Positions 37,893 to 52,500 of a stretch of DNA of 64,000 bases are shown here, in pieces. Location: assembly GCF_047663525.1 (NCBI RefSeq), contig NC_092589.1:30811001-30875000 (forward strand). Direction: 5' to 3'. How positions within the stretch are numbered: position 1 is the first letter of the stretch; every line of letters starts with the position of its first letter. This DNA comes from Anas platyrhynchos. Taxonomy: Eukaryota > Chordata > Aves > Anseriformes > Anatidae. The position numbers were made by a program, and so were the translations under genes. The notes under the pieces are model-generated. The model did not search any database. It saw only the letters and a program-made list of their open reading frames with translations, and was not told the DNA's origin.

Positions 37893-40800
37893 GCGCCATG
37901 TTGCCCCCCCCCCACACAGCCCCCAGCCCGGTTACAGCGGGGAGCGGCGCTCGTTCAGGCGGTTGCATAAGGGCAGGAGGCACGCACGGATCTAAGCCTA
38001 TACAAATACCTAATACAAAGGTATTTCCAGCGCCTTAACTCGCCGCCACACGGGAAGCGCCAGGCAGCGCAGCGCTGATCAGAGAACCGACTGCAGCCAC
38101 ACTGCTCGGCTTCTCCCGGCTGTCCCTCCGCTTTGGGCCTTCTGGGCCCAATCGAAGTTGTCCAGCGGTTGAATTTTTACACTTTCGCCAAAAGTTACTC
38201 GAAAAGAAACACTACAGAGCACTGGAGATGAGCAGAAAGGCACCACTGAGAGACAACTCTGCTGCTTTAGGGAACCTGAACAAAAAGCTGACTTTCACTC
38301 ACATAAGTTTAAAAACACACAAAAAAAAGCAGGCCAAGCAACTAACAGATAAGTATAAAGTCCTACTGAAGGTGTGGAGCTGCCTTGTATAGGAACAGGT
38401 CACGTGCCCTTCTGAACCAGAACAAATCACATTTACCTGCAGCCAGCGGAAGGGAGGAGAGACGAGGAAGTCTCTGTTTAAAGGTAAGTGCTCTTCTACA
38501 CACACACACTGCTCTGCCTTCAGTCAGGCTGGATGCCTTTGGAGGAAACCTGACTCACTTTGCGAGGTTAGCTCAACCCATCACTACACAGAGTCTTGCT
38601 GGAACAGAGACAGGAAGAGTTCCCTCATGCAGTATGTCCAGATTATGAAATTTTCCCTTAGTATGAATGCAAGCTGGTGATTTTATCTCAATCTACTAGC
38701 TCAGAGTCATCTAAGTAGAGAAAGAAAAGGGTAAGAGTGCACGAGTACCACAAAAAGGTCAGTCTAGCCCCACAGATACAAGTCATTACCTTTCTTCACA
38801 AAAGAGCTATCTAAACTAGTCTGCTGAGGTACTATTGATACTGCTGTTCTGCCAAGGTGGGAACATAACCAGGGTTTATCTCGTTAATATTGCAAGATGA
38901 CTTATAGCCAAAGCTTGTCCAAAACTGCATTAATTTAGATGCCATCTGCCCGTCCAACCTGTATGTTTGTTTTATAGATGTAAAAATTTTACACAGAACA
39001 TACAACACTAAGTCTTTATGACATTTTATCTCAATCTCCGAGCCCTACATTGAAACCTTGATCTGGCACGGATCACATGTTGAGCCATGTTTCTAGAAGA
39101 GCTTCCTTGAACTAAGCTGATAATCCCCCTCACCATAGCAAACTTTCTGGGGGCGGGGGGTAGATTCTTTTAAACCAGTTTTGGATCCCTGAGTCATGCC
39201 TGAAATTAGCACATCTGCACACGTTCACAGCACCTCTGTTGGAAAAAATGGCCTCAATCAGACTCATCTGAGAGCTGGAATCCTCACATGTAATCCCATT
39301 CCTAACCAATGTCATGTCTGCCTACTTCAGGAACACACTCATACTGCTTTACACTCCCGTTACCATGGAGAAACAAAACAGCTAACAGCTTTGAGGCACA
39401 TTGAGAGCGAGCTTACTTATCCTAAAGCATTCAGGCCTCTATATGAAGGTTCAAGTACATAAACTAAGAATAATATTTTTTACCCCCAGAAATGTAGTGC
39501 TACCAGCCTGAAAAGTAGTGATGTTATTGTTGTTTTTGAAGATGTTAAAAGCTCTCTCTTTATTAAACCACAAAGGCAGCCAAACTTTTTTTTTTAAAGG
39601 AGATTAATTCACACCATAATAGTAAAGGTACTATCTAACCGCACGCTATCAAACAGATATTCATAAGTGTAGCAGAAGCATGCTTTCTGACTACAGTATG
39701 TTGCTATCCATTATTATAAAAGTGAGAAATCTCAGTTCGTTTTTCAGACGCCAGGTGATTTAATTGTTCTAAGAACAACACTTCTTATAAAGCTAAGTAT
39801 ATAAAGTACATAAAATAAATACAAAACTGAAATGGATGAGTAATATTATAACTGCTTCTTGGTGTAAAATGAAAATTAAGGCTTTTTGCTCTTTAAATTA
39901 AATATATTTCTTACACATTTGTCTCTGGGAACATTTCTGTAAGATATCTCACTTGCCCTCTTGGAGTCCTGTGTTTCAGGAGTTCATATCTTCCCTATTC
40001 ATACTCTAAAGGAAGAAAAAAGTTAAGAGGGTACAATCTCCTCATTGTTGTACACTCATTTCAGAGGGTAAATCCTTTAACCCAGCATTTCCTGTATCAT
40101 GCAGATACCAGCCACATCAAAAAAAAAAAAAAAAAACACAACAGTGTTTGGTAATGCAAACTTCTGAAACAAAGTTCCAGAGGAAAACACTTCAGCTGTA
40201 ACTTGCAAAGATATTACCTGCATGATAATGATGGCCACATGAAAAACGTAACATTAATGGTGACAAACACAAATATTCTTCTATTAAAATTGCCTTTTCT
40301 TCGGCCTTCAGTATTGCAGGAGGACCCAGATGTTTTTCTTTGCCTAGTTTTGCTCTCTTATGGCCTTGCCTGCCCTTTTCATGCCTTACCCTACTTCTGA
40401 CCATTACAATGCGCTCATGGTCTTTTCTCCACGTCCTCAACCCATCTACCCTCAATTAACACCGCCTTCAGAGTTCAACATTCAACACACCATTACTTTT
40501 AAAGAGAATATTCTTGCAATACTCTGCTGCCTTTTATGATAGCAGGGAGCATGTGGAGCAAGTCTTTTTCTTTCTCTCTTTTCATCTCTTCTCATGAAAT
40601 CCTCATTAATCATTATTAAAGCCAGTCAGAACTTTTCAGACATTTTTTAAGTACTAATTTGTCACAAGCAAGGTTGCATGACAAAGAATCAGTTCTGATG
40701 ATTTGTCAGCCAAAAACAACTTACGTATCTATATAAACAGAGCCAATAGATTGAGACTACCAGGAGGCTGGGAGTCGGCTTTGGACTGGCATCACTGGAG

Positions 40801-42438
40801 GCTTGCATTGTTCTCCCCTTCCTGTGACATGCACTACTGCTCACCAGACAGGCTGCAGAACTAGACCAATCTCGCCTTGTGCTATCTATAATCTCTTCAT
40901 GATATTTTAATACCCAATGAGGGCCAATTCATCTCAGAAACAAGAAGGCCATTTGCCATAATAAGGACTATTAACTGTACGAGAACTAGATCCTTATCTC
41001 AGCCCTAAGGATGTTTAGTGCCCGATTACAAGCAGAACTGACAGTGTTCAGGGGACTAAACTCCTGGCTTCTGGCACTGGCTTGGTTAGCCAGTTACTCC
41101 TTGGTAGCACCTTTCTCCTATTACAGTTCTGCGCAGTGCTTCCTTTCCTGCCATCGCACCCTTTGGGCCTCCAGGTGGCTGTGTTATATTCAATATACAG
41201 CTCCTTTTTAAGTTACTGATATTATTTTGTTTTTCCCACACTACATTTAGATGAGGGTTTGTTGATGTAATACTTCAGCAATCCCACCAAGCAGCACAAA
41301 GTGTGTCAAAGTTACGTTGGGACCACCAGTTGACCCTCGGTCCCTCAGCAGTCCTTCCACATATGCTAGCTTTCCACACTCATCCCCTAAAGCAGCAATT
41401 AGCAAGAAGCAAAAAGGTTGAAAATGGAAGAGAAGTAGTGATGTGAAACAAGGAATAAGGGTACATTTGTGACAAATAACGAGGAAGCACTCCCTCCCCT
41501 TCAGTGTCAGCAGGAGCACTTCACAATGACTAAAGCAGATGCATTTTCATCACTCAAGTTAACCCAAGCCCATGTCTGTCACCCTTCAAAGTTCAAGAAC
41601 CCAGTGACCCGGTAGAGACAAGAATCCCCCTTTGCCCATTTTCAAGAAGTAGTTTCACTTGGTTAAAAAAAGAGAAACAACAAAACACCAGGAGTCTGAT
41701 GAATAGTTTTTCAACTCCGAGCATTCAGATGCTCATACCACTTCTAAGCCCGGCCTTGGAGAAAAGGCTGTATCCTCCAACATCAAGAACAGGAATCATT
41801 TTGGCTTTCTTCTGGGTCATTTGGAAGCTTACTGGTCGCGTACATACCAGGTGTTACATACAATCTAATTCATCAAATACGCAGCTCAGAAAGATGAGAC
41901 ACCTACCAGATATAGACATACACTAGAACAGGGCTATGAGCTTGGGAAAGTTATATTAACTAAACCCCTCTGAATAGAGGGCAGACTGTGAAAGAGGAGG
42001 TAGCATAGTGAACCAACTTCCAAATGTTTTCCTGACTGTGTGAAACAACTATTTCAAGAGAGTAACAAAAATTTTCTCTAAGGGACTATTAAGACAATCC
42101 AAAGCAGGCTTCAGTGCCAGCTCCAGTGTACCTGAAGAAATACACGGTCAATACATTTGCATAGAACTACAGGATCTCACAGGCACAAACTAAGTGGGGC
42201 AATTCAACAGGCAGCCAACAGACCAGCTCTTGCCTAATGCAACTTCTTTGATCAACCTTTTAATATTTATGTTTTAAACAGGAAAAAAGCCACATTTGAT
42301 GTCCCAGTGACTATCTTCTTGGGTTTTCCTTCCCTTACGTTTTGCCTGCTCTACAGTACACACACTGCATTCTACACTTCTATCATCATTTCACTCTTTG
42401 AATACACGTTTCTTTTTCACATCTTCTGATGCTTCGGA

Positions 42439-42439
<1 letters not shown>

Positions 42440-42486
<47 letters not shown>
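42440..42486. repeat. Poly-A tract, 47 bases
   Basis: This is an uninterrupted run of 47 A on the plus strand, the longest homopolymer in the window. No AATAAA or recognisable retrocopy lies just upstream, so it looks like an expanded simple repeat. Confidence 0.9.
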
Positions 42487-42490
<4 letters not shown>

Positions 42491-45400
42491 CAGTTCAAAA
42501 AATTCTTTTCACAGATTGGGTAAGGTCTTGCTAAACAAACCAACATGAAAACCCTATAGATTAAAAAATATTGTATGCTAACAAAAGTTACTACCATGGT
42601 CCAACCCCATACATTAAATCTGCAATAGGCAATTCTGAGTAAGCAAGCTAATTTTGAATATTCACTATCCCCTGCTAGCATGCTTTCAAGATGGCCGTTT
42701 TTGTAGTGTGGGCTTGCCACAGGGCTGAAGCACTGCACATTCATTGATTTACATATGCCAACAACAGGAAGCTTGATTTTATTCTTCCTGAAGCTGTTGG
42801 TTTCTTTCCTGTAAGTGCCACAGCCTCAGAAGGCATACATAATGTTAGAGGCAGTCCCTCCAAGTTCTCCCCAGGACTGATTCCTATATAGGAAACATAT
42901 CTAGTATATTTGGGGTGGGGAAGGCAAAAACAAAATAAAGTAAAAAGAATAGCTAGATGTCAAGTTTTCCCTGTCCAGGCACTTCTTTGACAGTCCCACA
43001 AGGCTGTTGCTACAAAATGGTAAGGTCCACTGAGGTAAAAAGCATCAGAAAAACACATGGAAAGTACAAAATTGCTTCCCCCTCACAGTCTTGGTCTCAC
43101 ATCTTTTCACTCTTACCTTTGGAAGCAGCATCCTAAAACCTAGCTACATCTCCATTAAGGCCCAGAATAAGCCAGCACAAAAGAATAGGAAAAATACTTC
43201 AGCATTACTGCTGAAAAAAAGAAAACAGAGACTTCTTTTTTCTGCCCTCTCTCCTCCAATCATACATACATTGGCTCAGGAAGCTACAGAAATACCTAAC
43301 TATGTATGAGCAAGCAAAGCACAACCATTAGTGGCATGTAATTTTAAGAATTTATATACTGTATCATCTTTAAGTCAAAAAGGATAAAGAAATGAGAGTT
43401 GTTTTTTTTTTTTTAAAGGAAATTACTCTCTATCCAATTAAGTTTACCTCAGTGAAGAATGCTACTTGGAAAGAAAGCCATTTTGTATCAGGACAACTTT
43501 TCATAGACTGTTTAACCTACTCTGCTGGAGCAAACCTGCTCTATCTTTATTTTTAGGAGGAGGAAAACCAGCATTATTTCACATGACAGACTAGCAGCAA
43601 CAGAAACTCTCCATAAAAGCAACAGATTGCCTGCTACCAAATGGCTACAGGTAATTTCCTAGGAAAGCATTCGAAGCCGCAGCAAGCCCCCTGCTACCTC
43701 TGTCAGACCAAAGAGCACTCGTACATCGCCGCAGCCCCGCCAGAACAAAAGCACTGTCACTTAACCTTGGTGCTCCACATCCATAGTCTAGGGCCACTCC
43801 TAGGAGCGCACTGCCAGAAGGCAGGCAGCCCTTCCAGCAGGTGTTATAACCCACAGGTTCCCATCAGCTCATGCTACTTTAAAGAAACAGCACCCTGCAG
43901 GCCAGGGAGAAGGGTGCCATAAAGAGTTTTCCTGCAGCTTTGTCCTGTGAAGTTGCTAATCCCATAGTTAATGAGCTCCTAAACTCTCCAGTTAATTTTT
44001 TTTTCTGATACCAATCATAAAACAAAGCAGTTTTAAAAATAACATCAGGCCTATGTGTTTCATGCAGCACCCTGATTATCGGTATTTACAATCCGAGGCT
44101 CTTTATCTTAGGGCTTTTCCTATGTCCCGGGGCCCCGTGACTCTGCTGAGTTCATTACGGGGTCAGGGCCTAAATGAGATTCTGGATTTTATGAGCTCTT
44201 TTCATGCAAAAGAAAAAAGAACCGCCTGGCAATTCCTCTATGAGATAAGGCATCTGTACTTGTTTCTCCTGTGCCTTCCCTCTCCGCTTACTAGCAAAGT
44301 AAGAGATCACCAACAGGAAGCATTAAAACAAATAAAACCAAATAAATAAGAAGCGAGGTGAGCACAGCATGCTGGTCATAACAAGGAACTGCCTTAGCAA
44401 TCCTATTGTCATATGTAGGACAGTGTTTCTGTAATAAAATAAGAGCTTGTTGCTAAGTGACAATACCCTGCTTGTCTATCATAACATTTACAAACTCAAA
44501 AACTTAAAACTAAAAGTATAGTTAAAAAGGCAAGAAAAAGACACATATGCTCCAAGTATAGCTCTTGCACTTTCAAAACAGAGATGTATCTGAATGCCCA
44601 CAAAGAATCCAGAAGATTATTTTTTTATTGCCAATGTATTTCACATCGAAAAGGCTCAAATACTCTAGCTATGGACAGCACTCTGAAATTCTAATGCACT
44701 GGCGCATAAAAGGCAATTAAAAGTTACAAGCCAAAACAAAACACTAAAGACTTGAAGCTATTACAGGAGAAAATAATTAATGTTATAACTGATCAGCTTT
44801 AAATGATACAAATGCCCAGTGTTCAGATGGCAAATCTTTAAATGAATGCTTAAAGCCAACTTTTTTTCCTTTATCCTCTGTTTCTTCTCTCTCATGGTAG
44901 GGAGAATCTGGACTCATCTAAAAAGCCAACAGGTTTTTTTAACTCCATAGTAACTAGATCTAGCAATCCTAGTTCAAGTTCATAGGCTGGACAATACCAG
45001 AGTTTGCGCTTAATGCTATGCTTTAGCAACCAGCAATAAATCAGAAACCAGATGTAGGGAATTTGGTCTATTGTTTATTTGAACAACTTTTATTACCAGG
45101 AGATGTTTCTGGTAACATTTCCTTTTGTTCTTTCACATTTCCCTTTTTTTTTTTTTAATATGTATTTCTTCCCTACTAGTTTATAACTTACTCTATATTC
45201 CCTCCCCCATTTGTATTTTAAGTAGTTTCGTATACTCCAAATACGTTAGGTTTATCACACTTGTATAGAATTCCACTTTGCTGGGATGTTGAGATGCCTG
45301 GCTTGCACCTGTTGTGTACCTGCAGTGGATCGCAGTGTGTGGCAGCCCCCTTGCAATGAGGTGAAGATCTCAGCCTGCTTCCAAGTGAGCATGGGCTGCT

Positions 45401-46549
45401 TTGGAGAGCCCTACCCCAGATAAATCCCAAACTGACAGCCAGAGAGTGAAGCGAATGGACATGGGTCCTCGTTCCCTTTTCACCTTTTTTGCTGTAACAT
45501 CCACAGAAGCCCACTTGGATACACAGAGGTGAAACCTGTGTAACACTGAAGATACTCCTCCTTCTGCCATGCCTTCCTCCTCCCCTACACATCCACCTAC
45601 ACAAAGAGTCCTCCAGGTTGGAACTGGGAGCCGATGTGACGGGCACCACAATGGAAACTTTTGCTGGTGCAGCTGGGGACAGAGCACTTCCCTGTGCAAG
45701 ACAGCTAGCTGAAACCCTTCAGGGGCAAAGGGCTGGTGTAAGCTCATCACCCACAGCAGGAGGCACATTGGGCCTAGTCTGCCAGGCGCCTGGGAGGCCA
45801 AAGCCACCTCTGAACCAAAGTTAGAGAAAGTCTGAGGCACGACAGGAGAGAATTGGTTGGGTAGGTGGGGAGGGAGGAGGGCTGTGCCTTTACAGGGAGG
45901 CTCTGGCTTACAGGCTGAGGGTGGGAAGGAAGCGCATGAAGCCCAGGTGGTGAGGCAGCCCACCCTGCACGGGCTGAAGCAGGAGGGGTGACGGAGCAGT
46001 GAGGAGCCTGGCTGAACCCACTGTTGGCAGCCTCATGCTTGGGTAACGTCCAGAGCACATCTGAATGAAAGAAAGCCCAAAAAAACACTGAATAAATACC
46101 AGTGGTAAACAACGTGCTCTTCCAGAGTGTATTCTGGATTTTAATCAGTTATGTTGAAACATAAAATTCACTTTGCTTCTTTGGTCAAGTTTATTAAACT
46201 GATTTATTACCACTACTTGTAGAATCTGTTAAAGAGATTTAGTTATTCTAGAAAATAACAAAAATCAGCGAAGTCCTTAAGAAAAATAATTTTGCAGAAC
46301 ACAGTATTTCAATTAGCAATTAGGTTGCTTGTTGCAGGGCACCAAGATGTCTTAAAATACTAACAGCCTACATTTTAAAATAAAAACATTTAAAACTGGG
46401 TAACAGTATATTAGCTTCCCCCATTTTACCTTTCAGGTACATTTGGAACCACATTTGAAATATAAAGGAAAAGTATTTTCTTTTAGTGTTTTTAACAGTC
46501 TGATGTTTTATCTGAATTGGAAATTGCATTTGAGTTCTGTCTTCTTGTC

Positions 46550-46574
46550 TTTTTTTTTTTTTTTTTTTTTTTTT
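46550..46574. repeat. Poly-T tract, 25 bases
   Basis: This T run is followed directly by CTCTAG. Together they mimic a polypyrimidine tract plus 3' splice site before the exon-like segment at 46581-46689. Confidence 0.85.
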
Positions 46575-49500
46575 CTCTAGTCTTTACTGTGGCTGCATTT
46601 GCTGAAACTGGGGGTGGAAAGAGGGAGAAGTGTGATTTACACTGGTGGAGCTGGCTTACTGCTGAACTCACTGGTGTTACTTGTGTGAGGTAAAGCTAAG
46701 CATACATATATATGCTTCATGGCTGGGATTTGAGTATGAATATGTGCCTCAAGACTGGGATTTTTTGATTAGCCATTTAGGTCTGCTGACATTTTGGATC
46801 ACTTTTTTTTTTTTTTTTTTTTCCGAAAACTTAAAGCTCCTTTTATATCATGCTAACAAATACAACTTTTCTATCTGATTATCTGTATTCAGTTTTTCTT
46901 TCATCCTTTTGTTTTCTGATGCTTCTGCTTTCTGTTTTCAAGAATTTGACTATTTTCTCACTTCTGTTCTTTGTTTTGTTCTATTTTGAAATCCTCTCAT
47001 TTAGGTTTCATTCTAATTCTTCTTCTAACAGTTACCTCACAGATCTTTTCTCTTCCCAGTACATATTATCTGTCTTTCTTAATAGATAACGCATATGCTC
47101 TCTCTCCAGCTTCCAGATATTAGCACTTTTATTCTTGATTTCCAAGTGACAATAGAAGTGATTAATTCCATGCAATTACTTGCGATCACTGAGTTGACAA
47201 AAAGCAGTCTTACAAGCCAGGTTCATCTGTGAAACCTTATGCTTAAAATAAAATCAACCCTTATGTGCTGCAATCCACCAGATTATTGAAGGATGTTGTT
47301 GGGAGGATGGACAAAAGGATTCTTTAAAATGTTCAAAGAAGCCATCTTCCCAAAATCAAGAGCCATTGGGTTGCTGCTGATGGCAGTGGCTTTTTCATAA
47401 CCAACCATGTCTTATGCAGATCCAAATGCCAGGCCTGGAGCTTTGAGTGATCTGTGAATTTATGGAGCTGCCTTTTTTTTTTTTTAATTTTCCCCTTCGT
47501 AATTCCTGAAAAAAAGAGATGGGTATTTAGTTATTCCAAAGCCTGGAATCATAGATTCTCTGTGTTTCTCGTTTCTCAAATCTATAGGGAAGCCAATAGC
47601 TCTAGGCTGATAACTTTATGCATTCATATTTTATGGCAATGAATATAAGTCGGAAAGTGTTAAAAACAGAGCCCTAAAAAGCATCTCCTTCCTTCTACGG
47701 CTGAAGCGAAGTAATCCTACAAAGACAGAAAACCTCTCATAGCCCTGCCTGGGACTGTAATATTTACCTGAGGAGGTCCCTTCAGTCACCTCTGGAAACT
47801 GGACTTTTGAAAATGTGCTGAAGATTTTGTCTGCTAGGATTGTTTAGGAGAACAAGAGACTCAGGCTTCTAAAATTTTAGATCAGAAGAATTGTGGATCT
47901 CCATGGCTACGGGATCAGTTTGTGAGCATCCTGTCAGATTTCTGGTAGCCATTTTGGAAAGTTTCACAGATCAGCTGCCTAGCCATGGCGGCTTCCTAGT
48001 GAGACCAAGGCTGTATATATTTGACTGTCAGTCAAAAGGGAGGACATGTTACTGCACCACCTTGCTGTTTGACCTTGTTAAACTTGCTGGTGTCAGGTTA
48101 GAGATCAACACGATGGCCCATTAGTGTCTTGTGACCTGGCTGTCACGGCCTTGTCTACGTCTTTGTGCAGTCTGAAGCAGCGTGCAAACATTGCACTGTG
48201 GGCAAATGGAGAAGTGGTGGTGCCGCCACAGGGCGGGTGACAGGGGTGTGTCTGCTTTCAGGATCATCTCTGGATCTTTACAGAGGCACAGAGGACACAA
48301 AATGAGATCCTTTTCAAAAGGCTTGGCACTTGGGTATGCCATCTGCCCTAGATCCCACATTCCTCCCACACGCCTCCCTTCTTGCTGTGTGCTCTACTTT
48401 TACTTATTTCTGTGGCTACAAACTAACCTCAGCCTCACCTCTTTAATACTGAATTTTAGTTCTCTCTTCGATCACGTACCTTCAACATATCCCGTATGTT
48501 CCACACTATATCTAAAGAGACACGCTACTTGCAAAGAGGGTAGAGAGAGAGGCACGAATGCTATCTCAAAGATACTATAAAATATACAACACTAACACTA
48601 CTTACTCAGCCTACATGCAATTGAAATAGATGATATCACTTTTCAGGTAAGAAATTACAATCTTTTGGAGCTTTGGTCTTAATCCTGTAACTAATTAGAG
48701 GTGAAAAATCACTTACATGTGTTAGTGTTAGAAAAATGTGTGTTAAAAGACTTATCCAGGGTCACAGCTGAGGTCTGCTAACAGAGAAACTTCACTTAAT
48801 AATTTAACTGACAGGTTCTGTCTAGTGCAGCTACAGTAGTTCAGGACCTTGTCCCAGCAGCTGCAGCACTTGAGAAGTGACAAAACAAGATGTGTGATCA
48901 TTCCCTGGGTCACAGCTTAGTTTATCAATTTAAAGGATCAAATGTGCTGTGCTGTGCTGAACAGCCAGGGTGAGGTAAAAGGAGGCAGAAGGAGATGCAC
49001 CCGGGGCATCCACACCCATTGCTATCTGGTTCTGCTGTTACAGAGGGGGAGATGGCAGCTGGCAGAGAAAGGTAAGGTCACCAAGTGTTGCCTCAAATCA
49101 CTACAGCAAGTTTGGTCTTTGGGCTTCCAGTCCCTGTGGTTTACAGAACTACCTTCCCTCTGAGACTCTGCGCTTGGCTGAGCTAATCTAAGCTGACAGT
49201 AACTGTACCTCTCAAGGTGGTGATGAAGTATACAGCAACGCCAATGAATGCTGCTGTATCATGAAGTATGTATAAAACAGAGAAAATACATGTTCTGATT
49301 AAATCATACACTTCAGTAAGCAATTTAGAGCAAATAACTGTCTGACACTGTAAGTGATACCACTGTTAGGTGTATTTGCAGTTATCCTATTCCTGATGGT
49401 AAATAATGGTGCTAATGACATAAAACTGGACATGATAACCAATCTACCATTTACTGATCCTCAGTTTAAGACGGGTTATTAAACTTGTATTTCCACTTTG

Positions 49501-52500
49501 TAAAGTTCAGTTAGCAGCTGCACTTGCAGTTAAGACATATATATATTAGTAGTCCCTTTTCACTGTCATACATAATCTTAGTCATAACTTCCTTAAGTGA
49601 GAGGGTAGTTGATCACAGCTATCCTAATATTGCAAATATTTACATTTGCAATGCAGTCATACTCACCAATGATTGCTGTGTCTATTCAGCAACAGCGGCT
49701 TAAGCAGTTGTCACTCCCTGCATTACTCTGTGCAAGTATTTATATGGCTATTCAGCAACCAAGAACTCATCACGTGGCGAAATAACCCATTACTATTTTG
49801 TTGTCTATTTGTTTTTCCTGGGTTATTTTTCAGGTTGTTTGTCATTTCCCTGGTGTGGTTCATTGCTCTACCCCATAAATGCTTAAGTGATGCAGCACTG
49901 AATGTCCAATCCTAAGACAATTTAAATGGCTTAATCAGGATCTTTAAGTCCCTCTTCCTGTTAAATCTTCTTTATCTGCATCTATCTGCCATATCTGGTA
50001 GAATCAGTTTATTATGTTGCAGTTTTCTGCACTCCTTAGGCCTTTGTGGGTGATAACTGCTTGTCTTTCTGTCCCACAAGGCTAATGTCCTGCACCTTGC
50101 AGGTACAACTAGACTTTTCCCTTCAATCATCTGAATCCTTTAACATAATAAAGTAAAATTGGTTTGAAAGCAATTGCTACCATATTCTGTTCAAGGGGTG
50201 CAAAATATATTTCAAAGCTGAAAAGGGGTTCATATGTCTAAAACCAGACTTTTTTTTTCTTCTTTTTTTTCCTAGCTTTGTCATCTAGTCTAATAAATGA
50301 TGATGCTTCGCCTTTCAAGCCCCAGTTTTGCTTCCTCATGGGCCTCCATATGAACGGAGCATGACTGAAGCCAGTTCAGAATGGCATGCACCTGAGTGAG
50401 AAGAAAGCAAATCAGCAGTGGCCCAAAAATCGTTTCCACCTTCCTGATGGAGGATTGTGTCCCAGGCTGGTGCTTGGTGGCAAGTAGGAGTTCCCTCAGC
50501 CCTAGTCTTATGCTGCCCCTTCTGCTTCACTGGCCTAGCTACCACAACAGCAAAAAAGGGTATTTTTCACCTGAATCAGCTTCCTGCTCAGATCCTGTCA
50601 TGGCCATGCCCTGGAACATAGCAAGCAAGGCAATCCAGAAGTAGGTGATGCCACTGCTTGTCCTCGCACAGTGCTACTGAAAGCCCCTGGCCAATCCTAT
50701 GTATTTGTTACTCCTCTCGTCTTGAGTTAACTGTCTCTAAGTGGCTCTGTAGACAAATGCTTTCCAATTCTAGACTTATGATATATCTAAATAGCTACAA
50801 CGACAAAATTTGAAAGTGGAAGAACCGTTTTCCTGTTCCTTAGAATGAAGAATACAGCAAAATGTCAACTCTTCCTGGTAAAATTGGCTGAACTTCAGCT
50901 TTTGACAGTATAACAGTCTATTGTGTTATGAATATTTTACATTCACAGCCAGCATGCAAAGTCTCTGAGCACAGATTAGATTTCCATTAATACAGTTATC
51001 TATCTTTTGGCCACAGTGCATCAAACTCCTCTATTCCTCATGAGGGAATCAAATAGGAGTTCAATTTCATTCTTATCCTAAAGGTAGAGATAATATTCAT
51101 TGGAAGTGTCTTAGTTCTTTCCCCCCCCCCCCTCTTACAGCATTAAAGTTTATTTTTAACTCAAACTGACTTTCATATTACAATTGTGAGTCTATATAGT
51201 AAAGTTTACAAAACATAGTCTGTGCAGTATGTCTAGTTAGATTGGATTTAACATTATTTAAATATGGAAATGAATTTAAGCTCTGCAAATTTAAAGCTTA
51301 TTTTTAAGGACAAGAAAATATTGGGAACCTGGAAAACTTGGAAAGAAAAAAAAAAAAAAAGCTAGCCATGCAATCAGCCCTTTAAATAATAATAATAATA
51401 AAAAAAAGACAAACACTGAGATGAATGAGCACTGAGATGAAGTTTATGTTATAAAATTAGCTTTAATCCTGTGCTATCTGTGTCAGTGGAGATGAATAAA
51501 TTGTGAATCAAATTAAGTACAATCCCACAGACTTCAACCATATTCCCACTTAAATTCTAAGTTAGCATAAACAGGTAGTTTATGTGAAGTGAAATCTTAA
51601 ACACATTTAAGTTACTGGGACTTGTTATGATTTTCTCCATTACTTTCTTACTGTAGATTTAAAATGATAATGCTACATAAATTCTCAAAACATTATCTTC
51701 ACAAGCAGATGGTCTAGACTTGTTTTTTAATAAATGAAAACTTGCATTCTGAAAAAAAAAAAAAGAAAAACAGAAAATTTTTAAATGCTTAAATCGATGG
51801 GTTTTCTTATACCCAGATTAATTTTGGGTTTGATTATTAATAACCTAGTGGGTACAGCAATATTTCCCTGTCTAAATCATCTTAACTGAAGATCTAAAAG
51901 AAAGTAGTTCTACTACTCATATACTAGGATGATTTTACTGAGTATTAAAAATCATTCCTCATCCCAATTGATTAAGTGCCATATATGATCACGTAGATGT
52001 ATAACCTTACTTCTTCCTCTCAAAGCTGTGTCGTGGCCGATGGCTTTCCAAAATGTACTTTAGGCCTATTAACTCAAGCTATGGCCTTTCTTTGCATCTT
52101 TAACTTGAATGTTATCATATAACAACAACAATAACAAAAAAGAGCTCTTTTTTTAAAGGCTAGATTCATGATATTGGTAATACAAACATAATTCCAGTGT
52201 TCAATATTCTCATTCAATTGCGATTGTCCAAATGTCAGTCTGAGACCTATGGTTTTGTCTATTTCTCTCATATATCTCTGCTTTTACACAGCTTCTAAAG
52301 CACTATGTTATTAAAGGGACACCCTTAAATATTAAATTACAATTAATGAGCACTTCTCACTTTTAAGAATACAAAGCCAAGCCTTGTAGGTCAGATCAAA
52401 GGTCCATCTCTTTGAGTATCTTCTCTCCTACTGTGACCTAAAGCAGGTGCTTGAATATTCTCTCTCAGCCTCCTACAAATGTTTTTTGGTTCAAGGACTG

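Noticed and set aside
45370-45963. 197-codon minus-strand frame in the intergenic desert
   Set aside because: It has no recognisable domain, overlaps another open frame on the same strand, shows no splice or promoter context, and lies in a local GC-rich patch.
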